DNA of 64,000 nt from Arenibacter palladensis (lineage in GTDB: Bacteria > Bacteroidota > Bacteroidia > Flavobacteriales > Flavobacteriaceae), in assembly GCF_900129275.1 (NCBI RefSeq), contig NZ_FQUX01000005.1:1-64000 (forward strand), in the 5' to 3' direction. Shown in pieces: positions 35,771-45,148 of the stretch. Every line of letters starts with the position of its first letter. Within the stretch, counting starts at the first letter, position 1. The notes beneath the pieces were generated by a model. The model worked only from the letters and a program-made list of their open reading frames with translations. It was not told where the DNA came from and ran no database searches. The translations under genes and the position numbers were made by a program.

Positions 35771-38065
35771 TTATTTTTGTGTTCTTGCCAATTTTCGCTT
35801 CTCCCTTTCCTGGGCGTCAATAACGGCCACAGCGGTCATATTGACCATCTCGTCTACACTGGCCCCTAATTGAAGAATGTGTACGGAACGTCTTAAACCT
35901 ACCATAATAGGACCAATGGAATCCGCTTGGTTGAGTTCCTTGAGGAGCTTATAGGTAATGTTGGCCGACTCCAAGTTTGGAAAAATAAGGGTATTTACCT
36001 TTTTACCGGACAATTTGGAAAAGGGGAATTTACCCTGGTGCAATTCTTTGTTCAACGCAAAGTCGATTTGCAATTCCCCATCCACTACCAGTTCAGGATT
36101 GGAGGCATGCAATATTTTTACGGCCTCCTTTACTTTGGTAGCACGTGGATGTGTAGAAGATCCAAAATTGGCATAGGACAATAGGGCCATGACCGGGTTA
36201 AAGCCAAATGTTACCGCTACATTGGCGGTCATCTTTGCAATTTCCGCGATTTCCTCGGCACTGGGATCAATATTGATGGAAGTATCGGCCAAAAACAATG
36301 GCCCCCTTTCGGTAATCATAATATTTACGGTAGACACTTTCTTAACATTGGCGGCCCTGCCTATTACCTCGAATACCGGTTTCACCACGGTTGGGTACGC
36401 CCTGGAATATCCGGAAATCATGCCATCCGCGTCTCCTTCCAATACCATCATGGCCGCAAAATAGTTGCGCTCCCGCATCTTTGCACGGGCACCGAACAGA
36501 CTTACCCCACTGCGCTGCCTATTTTCAAAATATTTGGAGGCATAATGATTTCTTTTATCATTGGCTTCGTCGGCATGGGAATCTATGACGAGAATATCGG
36601 CATCGAATTCCAGTTCCTTCATCAATTCCGCAATAATTGCTTTATTCCCCAATAATATTGGCGTTGCCAACCCTTCTTCATAGGCAATTTGAGCTGCTTT
36701 TAGGACGTCCAAATGATCTGCCTCCGCGTAAACTATTTTTTTAGGGTTCATTCTGGCACGATCGTGCAGCAAACGAACTATTTTATTATCGTTCCCGGAG
36801 CGTTGCAATAGTTCCTCCCTATACTTATCCCAATCATCAATAGGCATTTTGGCCACGCCACTTTCCATGGCCGCCTTTGCCACTGCGGGTGGAATCTCAG
36901 AAATCAATCTGGGATCAAAGGGTTTTGGAATTATATAATCTCGCCCAAAGGTCAACCTTGTTTGTCCGTAGGCGATATTCACCTGTTCCGGAACTGGCTC
37001 CTTGGTAAGCTCAGCCAAAGCCTTAACCGCAGCCATTTTCATAGCCTCGTTTATCTTGGTAGCCCTAACATCCAATGCGCCCCTAAAAATAAAAGGGAAT
37101 CCCAAGACGTTGTTCACTTGATTAGGATGGTCGGACCTACCCGTGGCCATGATGATATCCTTTCTAGTTTTTATGGCCAGGTTATAATCTATTTCCGGAT
37201 CTGGATTGGCCATAGCAAATACTATAGGATCTTTGGCCATGGACAAGAGCATTTCCGCAGAAACGATATCTTTCACCGAAAGACCAATAAAAACATCGGC
37301 GTCTTTCATAGCCTCTTCCAAGGTATCGATCTTTCTGTCGGTAGCAAACTCCAATTTCTCTGAAGACAGGTTCTCCCTATCCCTGCGGATAACCCCTTTG
37401 CTATCCAACATTACTATATTTTTGTCCTTTGCTCCAAAGGCCTTGTACAGTCGGGTACAGGAAACAGCAGCCGCACCTGCCCCGCTTACTACTATACGGA
37501 CATCACCAATTTTTTTATTGGTAAGCACTAAAGCGTTTAAAAGGGCCGCGGCCGATATAATAGCCGTTCCGTGTTGATCGTCGTGCATTACCGGAATATC
37601 CAGCTCTTCTTTTAAACGTCTTTCAATTTCGAAAGCTTCAGGAGCCTTTATGTCCTCCAAATTTATACCTCCAAATGTTGGGGCAATTATCTTAACGGTT
37701 TCTATGAACTTTTCCACATCGGTGGTGTCCAGCTCAATATCTATTCCGTCTATATCAGCGAAAATCTTAAATAAGAGGCACTTACCTTCCATCACCGGTT
37801 TTGAAGCTTCGGGACCTATATCTCCCAATCCCAGCACCGCAGTTCCATTGGATATTACGGCCACTATATTTCCTTTGGCCGTGTACTTATAAACATTATC
37901 CTTGTTCTTGGCAATTTCAAGACAGGGCTCGGCCACACCGGGCGAATAAGCAAGCCCCAGATCCCTTTGGGTTGCATAGGGCTTAGTTGGAACTATTTTT
38001 ATCTTCCCAGGTTGTGGTTTGGCGTGATACACCAGTGCTTCCCTTCTTGTCTTTTGCTTGCTCAT
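35771..38065 (-). CDS. maeB: NADP-dependent malic enzyme with phosphotransacetylase-like domain
   Basis: The 764-residue enzyme makes pyruvate and CO2 from malate. The N-terminal malic domain has the catalytic region TPGVAE-like YSPGVAEPCLEIAK, GLGDIGPEASKPVMEGK and MHDDQHGTAIISAAALLNAL, followed by the NAD(P) fold VVSGAGAAAVSC. From about residue 430 a phosphate acetyltransferase-like domain (LGNKAIIAELMKEL, DGMISGYSRAYPT) follows; in MaeB this part regulates the enzyme through acetyl-CoA. Length and order match MaeB. It is probably the first gene of maeB-ruvA-sprA. Confidence 0.95.
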   Translation of the reverse strand: MSKQKTRREALVYHAKPQPGKIKIVPTKPYATQRDLGLAYSPGVAEPCLEIAKNKDNVYKYTAKGNIVAVISNGTAVLGLGDIGPEASKPVMEGKCLLFKIFADIDGIDIELDTTDVEKFIETVKIIAPTFGGINLEDIKAPEAFEIERRLKEELDIPVMHDDQHGTAIISAAALLNALVLTNKKIGDVRIVVSGAGAAAVSCTRLYKAFGAKDKNIVMLDSKGVIRRDRENLSSEKLEFATDRKIDTLEEAMKDADVFIGLSVKDIVSAEMLLSMAKDPIVFAMANPDPEIDYNLAIKTRKDIIMATGRSDHPNQVNNVLGFPFIFRGALDVRATKINEAMKMAAVKALAELTKEPVPEQVNIAYGQTRLTFGRDYIIPKPFDPRLISEIPPAVAKAAMESGVAKMPIDDWDKYREELLQRSGNDNKIVRLLHDRARMNPKKIVYAEADHLDVLKAAQIAYEEGLATPILLGNKAIIAELMKELEFDADILVIDSHADEANDKRNHYASKYFENRQRSGVSLFGARAKMRERNYFAAMMVLEGDADGMISGYSRAYPTVVKPVFEVIGRAANVKKVSTVNIMITERGPLFLADTSINIDPSAEEIAEIAKMTANVAVTFGFNPVMALLSYANFGSSTHPRATKVKEAVKILHASNPELVVDGELQIDFALNKELHQGKFPFSKLSGKKVNTLIFPNLESANITYKLLKELNQADSIGPIMVGLRRSVHILQLGASVDEMVNMTAVAVIDAQEREKRKLARTQK

Positions 38066-38085
38066 ATAGTGTGGTATTAAAAAAA

Positions 38086-38093
38086 CAAAGTTA
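38086..38093 (-). promoter_or_regulatory. Candidate -7 box for maeB-ruvA-sprA
   Basis: The minus-strand sequence TAACTTTG matches TAnnTTTG exactly, 21 bases before the maeB ATG. A good -33 TTG is not present at the expected distance. Confidence 0.42.
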
Positions 38094-38273
38094 ACAGTAT
38101 TCTTTAAATTATTGGGATTTAAAAAAGGATTCTATTATAGTTTTGAAAGGGGGTAGTGTATTTCAATTTACAAAACTCCCAACCACACCCAGGCCAAAAG
38201 GCCAGGAAGGCATTACTAGGGAATGGATAGTTTTGGAAAACGATAAGATCCGACAAAATATAAAACTTAATCC

Positions 38274-39194
38274 CTACTTCAAAAACTCAATATTCCGTTT
38301 TAAACCGGAGAATTTGGTGCGCTTCACGGCTGATTTCTGGAACACCTTCTTAAAAACATCCTCCGTAATTTCTTCCCAATCCTTTTTAGTCATAGAAAGT
38401 AATTCGGGATGGGGATGGAACAAAGGTTCGCGATGCGATTGGGAGAAGCGGTTCCAGGGGCATACATCCTGGCAAACATCACAACCAAACATCCAATCAT
38501 CCATTTTTCCTTTAAATTCCGAAGGAATCTCATTTTTCAATTCAATGGTGAGGTAAGAAATACACTTGCTACCATCCACCACGTAAGGCTCTATAATGGC
38601 TTGTGTGGGACAGGAGTCGATACAGGCCGTGCAGGTACCGCAGTGATCCGTCACCCTATGGTCATACTCCAATTCCAGGTCCACTATCAATTCCGCTATA
38701 AAATAAAAAGACCCCACTTGCTGCGTCAGCAGATTACTGTGTTTTCCTATCCAACCCAATCCGCTCTTTGCTGCCCAGGCTTTATCCAGGACAGGTGCCG
38801 AATCTACAAAAGCCCTCCCGTTTACTTCTCCAATCTCTTCCGAGATAAAATTTTGAAGTTCTTTAAGCTTTGATTTAATTACATGGTGGTAATCCTGTCC
38901 GTAGGCATATTTGGAGACCTTAAAGGTGTTTTCTTCTTGGACCTCCCCCGGAAAGTAATTCAGAAGAAGGGAAATGACCGATTTTGAACCTTCTACCAGT
39001 TTAGTAGGATCTAAACGCTTATCGAAATGGTTTTCCATATACCCCATTTCCCCATGCATATTTTTGTTAAGCCACTTTTCCAGCCTAGGAGCTTCCTCCT
39101 CCAAAAATTGGGCTTTGGAAATACCACAGGACAAAAACCCGAGGCGTTTGGCTTCGGCCTTGATAAGCTGGGTATGTTTATGAATGTTCTTCAA
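38274..39194 (-). CDS. queG: Epoxyqueuosine reductase QueG
   Basis: QueG (306 residues) reduces epoxyqueuosine to queuosine in tRNA using cobalamin and two 4Fe-4S clusters. The ferredoxin motifs are [11 protein letters not shown] with Cys185, 188, 191, 195 and [10 protein letters not shown] with Cys238, 241, 245, plus Cys211. The active-site Asp132 lies in [14 protein letters not shown] and the cobalamin-side [11 protein letters not shown] follows. The protein lacks the extra HEAT-repeat tail of the longest forms. It begins five bases after the P450 stop codon, so the two are cotranscribed. Confidence 0.95.
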   Translation of the reverse strand: MKNIHKHTQLIKAEAKRLGFLSCGISKAQFLEEEAPRLEKWLNKNMHGEMGYMENHFDKRLDPTKLVEGSKSVISLLLNYFPGEVQEENTFKVSKYAYGQDYHHVIKSKLKELQNFISEEIGEVNGRAFVDSAPVLDKAWAAKSGLGWIGKHSNLLTQQVGSFYFIAELIVDLELEYDHRVTDHCGTCTACIDSCPTQAIIEPYVVDGSKCISYLTIELKNEIPSEFKGKMDDWMFGCDVCQDVCPWNRFSQSHREPLFHPHPELLSMTKKDWEEITEDVFKKVFQKSAVKRTKFSGLKRNIEFLK

Positions 39195-39199
39195 AAAAA

Positions 39200-40522
39200 T
39201 TATCTTTCGGTAAACAGTAAAGGTACGCTCTTTGGCTTAAGTGAAATCAAAGGATTGATCCCTATGTTTTCCAAAGTACTGGATATATTATATTTCTTCA
39301 CAATTTCCGCTATGGCAATAATCATTTCATACATGGCAAAATTATTGCCCACACACATTCTGGGACCGGCCCCGAATGGATAATAATAATCCCCGTAATC
39401 CTTTTTCTCCCCTTCCTTAAATCTACCGGGGTCGAATTCCAGTGGCCTATTCCAAAAACGGCCATAGCGATGTAATTCGTATATAGACATGAGCACCATG
39501 GTGCCCTTTGGCAACGAAATATCCTCAAAGGTATCATCTTCAATGGCCACCCTATCTATTATATAAGCCGGCGGGTATAGTCTTAGCGCCTCTTCCAGAC
39601 ATTGCTTAACCAATTGAAGCTGCATTACTCCTTGCATCAAATCAACAGTGCTAGCCCCCAGATTTACCCTGGACACTTCCTTATAAACCTGATCTTGAAT
39701 TATTGGATTTTTGGCCAACAGAAACAAGGTAAAGCTAAGAGCGTTGGCGGTGGTCTCATGACCGGCTGTAAAAAGGATCAACACTTCATCCAACAATTGC
39801 CCATCCGGCATAGGTGAACCGTCCTCATATTGCGCCTTTAGGAGCATATCCAACAAATCATCTTTTTCCAATCCAGATCTTCTCCGTTCTTCAATAATAT
39901 CCAAAAGTAGCATCTTGCCTTCCTTGGCCATTTTCAAGTGCTTATCAATTTTACCACTGAGTCTATACCACCATTTTAGATAAGGCTGTCGCATTTCCTT
40001 GATCAACATGCGCTGATTGGCCTCGGTAATGTGTTGGAGTCGCGACATCCTTTCGCGAATGTCGGAACTACTAAAAAGGGATTTGGCAACAACCTGAAAT
40101 GCGAGATCGCCCATGAGCGGAAAAATGTCCTTTTCCTGGCCAGGTTCCAATCGATCCAGTTCCAGAAGTATGGCCTCCCTCATGACCCCCATTAAATTTT
40201 GGAGTTTTTTCTTGTGAAATGCAGGCTGCACCATTCTTCTTTGTGTGCGCCAATGCTCACCACTGGAAGTTAAAATTCCATGACCAACGTATCTGGCCAA
40301 ATCTACTGTTTGCAAAGTGGACTTTTCGTATTTCCTATGTTGTTTTTGAAGAATATGCTTTATTAGTCCCGGGCTTCTGGTAAAAAGGACTATTTCCTTG
40401 GAACTTAATTGCACTTTAAAACAATCCCCATATGCCTCAAAATTTTCATGATGAAAGGGCAAAGGATTCTTTAAAATTCTCCTAGCATTTTTTAAGACTC
40501 GAAATCTCGATACTAACTTCAA
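39200..40522 (-). CDS. Cytochrome P450
   Basis: The 440-residue P450 has every core motif: the I-helix [12 protein letters not shown] with the oxygen-activating Thr, the ExxR in [11 protein letters not shown], and the heme-binding [15 protein letters not shown] with Cys390 as heme ligand. It lacks a signal peptide or fused reductase, so it needs a separate ferredoxin and reductase that are not in the window. Sequence style ([18 protein letters not shown]) is that of the bacterial relatives of fatty-acid-oxidising and CYP4-like P450s; the substrate cannot be told. It sits in an operon between ruvB and queG, an odd place for a catabolic enzyme. Confidence 0.94.
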   Translation of the reverse strand: MKLVSRFRVLKNARRILKNPLPFHHENFEAYGDCFKVQLSSKEIVLFTRSPGLIKHILQKQHRKYEKSTLQTVDLARYVGHGILTSSGEHWRTQRRMVQPAFHKKKLQNLMGVMREAILLELDRLEPGQEKDIFPLMGDLAFQVVAKSLFSSSDIRERMSRLQHITEANQRMLIKEMRQPYLKWWYRLSGKIDKHLKMAKEGKMLLLDIIEERRRSGLEKDDLLDMLLKAQYEDGSPMPDGQLLDEVLILFTAGHETTANALSFTLFLLAKNPIIQDQVYKEVSRVNLGASTVDLMQGVMQLQLVKQCLEEALRLYPPAYIIDRVAIEDDTFEDISLPKGTMVLMSIYELHRYGRFWNRPLEFDPGRFKEGEKKDYGDYYYPFGAGPRMCVGNNFAMYEMIIAIAEIVKKYNISSTLENIGINPLISLKPKSVPLLFTER

Positions 40523-40580
40523 ATTGATTATTTATAAGAGGTTGGGTTTTTTGCAACAGTAATCCTTGGTGATAACAGCA

Positions 40581-41603
40581 TCAAAAAAGACCTCCTTGGA
40601 TATTGCCCTTTATCCTTCCCAAGTGCCTATAAGCAAGTTCGGTAACCTCCCTACCTCTTGGAGTCCTCATGATAAATCCTTGTTGAATCAAGAAAGGTTC
40701 ATAAACTTCCTCTATGGTTTCTGCACTTTCAGAGACCGCGGTAGCCAAAGTTGTAATCCCCACAGGACCTCCTTTAAACTTGTCTATAATGGTCGTCAAT
40801 ATCTTGTTGTCCATTTCATCCAAACCATGGGCATCAACATTTAAAGCCTTCAGTCCAAACTGTGAGATTTCAATATCGATCTTTCCATTCCCTTTTATTT
40901 GGGCAAAGTCCCTTACCCTTCTTAACAAGGCATTGCATATTCTGGGGGTACCCCTACTTCTACCGGCTATTTCAATGGCGGCCTGTTGTGTAATCGGAGT
41001 CTTTAAAATCTCAGCGCTACGTTCCACTATGGTAGATAGCAGTTCCGTGGAATAATATTGTAATCTGCTCTGAATGCCAAAACGCGCCCTCATAGGAGCA
41101 GTTAACAAACCAGAACGGGTTGTGGCCCCAATCAAAGTAAAGGGGTTTAAATTAATCTGCACCGATCGGGCATTGGGACCCGATTCTATCATTATGTCTA
41201 TCTTATAATCCTCCATGGCAGAATATAAATATTCCTCCACTACCGGACTCAATCGGTGTATCTCATCAATGAACAAAACATCCCTTTCGTCCAGGTTGGT
41301 GAGTAGGCCGGCCAAATCCCCTGGTTTGTCCAGCACAGGACCCGAAGTCATTTTGATACCAACCCCCAATTCATTGGCCAGGATGTGGGCCAAAGTAGTC
41401 TTACCAAGACCTGGAGGACCATGGAACAAGGTGTGGTCTAGGGCTTCACCCCTTAAATTAGCTGCCTGAACAAATATTTTTAGGTTTTCCAATACTTGTT
41501 CCTGCCCGGTAAAATCGTCAAAGGAAATGGGGCGCAACGCCCTTTCTATATCGAATTCCTCGTTAGAAAAATTACTGGCTGTAGGATCTAGGTTCTCATT
41601 CAT
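40581..41603 (-). CDS. ruvB: Holliday junction branch migration ATPase RuvB
   Basis: RuvB (340 residues) is the hexameric AAA+ motor that drives RuvA-bound junctions. Walker [10 protein letters not shown] (62-70), Walker [10 protein letters not shown], the sensor segment [10 protein letters not shown] and the arginine finger region [11 protein letters not shown] are intact, and the C-terminal winged helix has [19 protein letters not shown]. It is the first gene of a ruvB-P450-queG run. The N-terminus has a short acidic extension before the conserved [11 protein letters not shown]. Confidence 0.97.
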   Translation of the reverse strand: MNENLDPTASNFSNEEFDIERALRPISFDDFTGQEQVLENLKIFVQAANLRGEALDHTLFHGPPGLGKTTLAHILANELGVGIKMTSGPVLDKPGDLAGLLTNLDERDVLFIDEIHRLSPVVEEYLYSAMEDYKIDIMIESGPNARSVQINLNPFTLIGATTRSGLLTAPMRARFGIQSRLQYYSTELLSTIVERSAEILKTPITQQAAIEIAGRSRGTPRICNALLRRVRDFAQIKGNGKIDIEISQFGLKALNVDAHGLDEMDNKILTTIIDKFKGGPVGITTLATAVSESAETIEEVYEPFLIQQGFIMRTPRGREVTELAYRHLGRIKGNIQGGLF

Positions 41604-41610
41604 ACTCCAA

Positions 41611-41618
41611 CAAAGATA
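41611..41618 (-). promoter_or_regulatory. Candidate -7 box for ruvB operon
   Basis: TATCTTTG on the minus strand is an exact consensus but lies only eight bases before the ruvB ATG, which would give a near-leaderless message. A TTG lies 25 bases upstream, slightly far. Confidence 0.3.
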
Positions 41619-41863
41619 ATGGAAATTGGAATAGTTTTTCCATCAAACCATTTTAAGGACATGGACATTCCTTCCTTTTAATTGTGATTCACTTTTTTTT
41701 GTTCAATAGAACAAGAATCCTAAATAAATTTACCTGTACCAAGACTTGAAGTATTGAACGGGAAACCCCCATAGTAAAGGGAGCCAAATTGGACTTGGCC
41801 AATATACACGCCCACAGCCATTGAAATACTGGTTTTACTAAAAAAATAATGTAAATTCATATT

Positions 41864-44128
41864 ATGATAAAGACAACATTTCCACCCAGTATTCTGCAGT
41901 ATATACCGTTCTTTTTTGTTATGTGGTCCGATGATCTTTTGACCATTTCAGAGATTGCCGTTGTAAAAAAGATAATCGACGAGGACCAAAACCTTTCCGA
42001 AAAAGACAGAAAAACATTAAACGCTTGGCTCAACACCGCACAGCCACCTTTGGATACGGAAATAAAATCTTGGCAAAGGGCCATTTCCAATTCTGGCATC
42101 AAATTGGTGGAAGGAGACAACCACCCCTTAACTTCTTTTAGCAAGAAATTAATATCACAAAATGGTTCGGAGCATATATTCAATGAGAATCTATCGGCCA
42201 TTGAAATAAACCTAGGGATACAGCCCAATCATTACCATCATTTGTTCGAGGTGGAGGTGGTACAAGAAAAAACGTCCCATTTCTACGACCCTGCTGAAAT
42301 AGACCAAATCCTAAAAGGTACTTACCACAGGGAAATAGATAAATTTAGGGGCATCCTAAGTAAATCCATTTTTTCTTGGGAAATAATAAAGAACAAGGAG
42401 GAGTTTAGAGAGAAGGTACTTACCCAAGTGCAGTATTTGGCCGAGGCAGGATATGGTGCCATGGCCTACCCGGATGCCTACGGAGGAACTGGAAATATGT
42501 CTTTATACGCCACCATTTTTGAAAACCTGATGTACGTAGACGGCAGCCTCACTGTAAAGTTTGGGGTTCAATTTGGGCTTTTTGGGGGTAGTATTCAGAA
42601 GTTGGGAACAAAAAAGCACCATGACCGTTATTTGACCGCTGTTGGGAAAGCCGAATTACTTGGATGTTTTGCCATGACCGAAACTGGGCATGGATCCAAC
42701 GTAAGGGGCATAAAGACAACCGCTACCTACAACAAGGAACAGGACAATATTACCATCCATACCCCAGGAAAGAACGACAACAAGGAATATATAGGAAACG
42801 CACTGCACGGTACAATGGCCTCAGTATTTGCCCAACTCATCGTTGATGGAAAAAATCATGGGGTACATGCTATTTTAGTGCCTTTAAGGGACAGTGAAAA
42901 TCGGCTTATGCCAGGCGTGCGCATTGAGGACAATGGCTACAAATTAGGGCTCAACGGTGTAGACAATGGCAAAATATGGTTCGACCAAGTTAAGGTACCA
43001 CGGGAAAACCTATTGAATAAATATGGGGACATAAAACCTGATGGTACGTATTATTCCGACATAAAAAATCCAAATAAACGCTTTTTCACCATGCTCGGCA
43101 CCCTGGTCGGTGGACGAATTTGCGTGGCCAAAGGGGCATTAAGCGGAGCAAAGATGGCCCTAGCCATTGCCGTGAAATACGCACTACAAAGAAGGCAATT
43201 CAATGATAACCTGAAAATCCAAGAGGATTTGATCATGGATTACCCTTCGCACCAACTAAGGCTTACCCCCGCCATTGCCAAATCTTATGTATACCAGGTA
43301 ACATTGGATTCTATGATGAGCATCTATAGTGATGACAGCATAACGGACAAACGAAAAATAGAGACCCAGGTAGCTGGCTTGAAGGCAATAATAACATGGT
43401 TCGCCAACGAAACCATACAGGAATGTCGTGAAGCTTGTGGAGGAAAGGGTTACCTTTTAGAAAATAGAATTGCCGACCTAAAGGCCGATGTGGATATATT
43501 TACCACCTTTGAAGGCGACAACACCGTGCTATTGCAATTGGCCGCCAAAGGAATTATGTCCGACTTCAACACTGAATTCAACAGCGCAGGATTTTCGGCT
43601 GTATTTAAACTGTTAGGCACCCAAATAAGCGATAAGTTGGTCACCATAAATCCTATATATGCCAATAAGGTAGATAAGGAGCATTTATACAACCCTAAGT
43701 TCCATCAACATGCCTTCGACTACAGAACAAGAAGGTTAACCTATTCGGCGGCTATGCGCATTAGGAACTATATCAAGAAAGGGATCCCTACCTATCAGGC
43801 CTTCTTAAAAGTACAAACCCATTTAATAGCCTTGGGAAAAGCCTACAGTTGTGAACTGGCCTACAATACCTATTTAGAATTTACAGCAACAATTGAAGAC
43901 AAGAAAAACCAGCAACTCTTTGAAAAACTTGGATGCCTCTTTGCCTTGTCCGAAATTAGGGAAGATGCCTCATGGTATTTGGAACAGGGTTATTTGGGAG
44001 GTACCAAATCCAAAGCCATACGACAGCGTGTGGAGCGTTTAAGCACCGAGTTTAGACCACATATTGAAGTTCTGGTAGATGGTTTTGGCATTCCGGATCA
44101 TTGTTTAACTGCGCCAATTAGTCGTTAA
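41864..44128 (+). CDS. Acyl-CoA oxidase/dehydrogenase family protein
   Basis: The 754-residue protein resembles peroxisomal acyl-CoA oxidases more than short bacterial dehydrogenases. It has the FAD/substrate segment GCFAMTETGHGSNVRG (about 267-282), CREACGGKGYLLENR (521-535) and the catalytic base Glu550 in TTFEGDNT, and a long C-terminal acyl-CoA oxidase domain. It catalyses the first oxidation step of fatty acyl-CoA; whether electrons go to oxygen or an ETF is unclear. An alternative start at 41921 (MWSDDLLT) removes 19 hydrophobic residues and may be the true one. Its end overlaps the GIN gene by four bases, convergently. Confidence 0.88.
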   Translation: MIKTTFPPSILQYIPFFFVMWSDDLLTISEIAVVKKIIDEDQNLSEKDRKTLNAWLNTAQPPLDTEIKSWQRAISNSGIKLVEGDNHPLTSFSKKLISQNGSEHIFNENLSAIEINLGIQPNHYHHLFEVEVVQEKTSHFYDPAEIDQILKGTYHREIDKFRGILSKSIFSWEIIKNKEEFREKVLTQVQYLAEAGYGAMAYPDAYGGTGNMSLYATIFENLMYVDGSLTVKFGVQFGLFGGSIQKLGTKKHHDRYLTAVGKAELLGCFAMTETGHGSNVRGIKTTATYNKEQDNITIHTPGKNDNKEYIGNALHGTMASVFAQLIVDGKNHGVHAILVPLRDSENRLMPGVRIEDNGYKLGLNGVDNGKIWFDQVKVPRENLLNKYGDIKPDGTYYSDIKNPNKRFFTMLGTLVGGRICVAKGALSGAKMALAIAVKYALQRRQFNDNLKIQEDLIMDYPSHQLRLTPAIAKSYVYQVTLDSMMSIYSDDSITDKRKIETQVAGLKAIITWFANETIQECREACGGKGYLLENRIADLKADVDIFTTFEGDNTVLLQLAAKGIMSDFNTEFNSAGFSAVFKLLGTQISDKLVTINPIYANKVDKEHLYNPKFHQHAFDYRTRRLTYSAAMRIRNYIKKGIPTYQAFLKVQTHLIALGKAYSCELAYNTYLEFTATIEDKKNQQLFEKLGCLFALSEIREDASWYLEQGYLGGTKSKAIRQRVERLSTEFRPHIEVLVDGFGIPDHCLTAPISR

Positions 44129-44970
44129 TTCTTGCGCCGATAAAGCTCTGAAGTATCCAGGAATTCCAATAGATTAATTTTGCTGTCACCAAATACATAG
44201 GTTTTGGACGACCCTTTGGAATTAAGGTCCACAGTGGACGTTGACAAGACTTCTGCAGAAGAGCTGCCTTCCAAATTTGCCTGGACCGAATTGGCTTCCA
44301 ATCTTTTTGCCTTAAGGTCGGAATTATCCAGTAAATGAAATTGAAATATATCGGTAAAACCTTCCAAATCGGCCTTGGCATTTCGTTGCATATCCAAAAC
44401 CGTACTTTCCATAACCCCAAACAATCTTAAATCCGATTTCTCGGCCAGGCGAATATTTAAGGTATCACTGTCTACCTTAAAATTGCCTCTACTATTATCG
44501 TTCATTGTAATTTCCATGGCATCGGCATCCACATCTATTTCCACTCTCGCCGAACCCCTAGTATTCACCTCTAGGAACTCGGTAGAAAACCTATTCTTAA
44601 TCACAATATTTCCCTCATTGGCATTGATTAGGAACAATTCATTAAAATTGACGGTAATGTTGAGCTTCTTCTTGGAAGTTACCCTATAATAGGAACTAAC
44701 GATAAGCGTTTCATTCTCCACCTTAAATTTTAGAATATCGATTAAATTATCGTCCGCTTCTATAATATATTCCCCGCTGGTGGCAGCCTGAAGGTTGATA
44801 TCAAGATCATCATCTAATTGAATGGCATTAAAAGGTGCCAGGGACTCCCTCACCTCTATCACATTTCTATTGCCCTTAATTTTGGGTTTGCGTTGGGAAT
44901 AGACCATACAACCAACCAATAAGGTTATAAATAAAAGTATGTGTCTCACTTCTAATGATTTATAATACAT
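44125..44970 (-). CDS. GIN-domain (DUF2807) auto-transporter adhesin head protein
   Basis: The 281-residue protein has an N-terminal hydrophobic signal (HILLFITLLVGCMVYSQ) with a cysteine at its end that may be lipidated, then a repetitive beta-solenoid of the putative auto-transporter adhesin head GIN type (DUF2807). The repeats alternate Asp/Asn/Ser turns with strands, for example NIVIKNRFS, LNIRLAEKSDLRLFG and NSVQANLEGSSSAEVLS. Such proteins are exported in Bacteroidota; their function is unknown. The stop overlaps the end of the acyl-CoA oxidase gene. Confidence 0.82.
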   Translation of the reverse strand: MYYKSLEVRHILLFITLLVGCMVYSQRKPKIKGNRNVIEVRESLAPFNAIQLDDDLDINLQAATSGEYIIEADDNLIDILKFKVENETLIVSSYYRVTSKKKLNITVNFNELFLINANEGNIVIKNRFSTEFLEVNTRGSARVEIDVDADAMEITMNDNSRGNFKVDSDTLNIRLAEKSDLRLFGVMESTVLDMQRNAKADLEGFTDIFQFHLLDNSDLKAKRLEANSVQANLEGSSSAEVLSTSTVDLNSKGSSKTYVFGDSKINLLEFLDTSELYRRKN

Positions 44971-45099
44971 AATAGGTCTTTATCTAAAAAATCTGCGATA
45001 TCCCTTGAAATTGGATCTTCACAAATTTGCAATTATTTCATATGGTGCACAACCCTTAAAGGTTCCTTAAATTACACATATGTAAATGGAAGGTACAAA

Positions 45100-45126
45100 A
45101 AAAGTCCATCTTAGGGATGGACTTTT
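45100..45126 (-). terminator. Terminator of the act-cta respiratory operon
   Basis: AAAAGTCCATC (45100-45110) pairs with GATGGACTTTT (45116-45126) around a 5-base loop. It lies 22 bases past the ctaD stop and closes an operon of about 11.7 kb. Confidence 0.9.
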
Positions 45127-45148
45127 AAAATTTGTTGTTTTTCTATCT

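Noticed and set aside
36391-37577. Several plus-strand open frames opposite maeB
   Set aside because: They lie wholly within a complete malic enzyme gene on the other strand, have no recognisable domain and biased composition expected of antisense frames.
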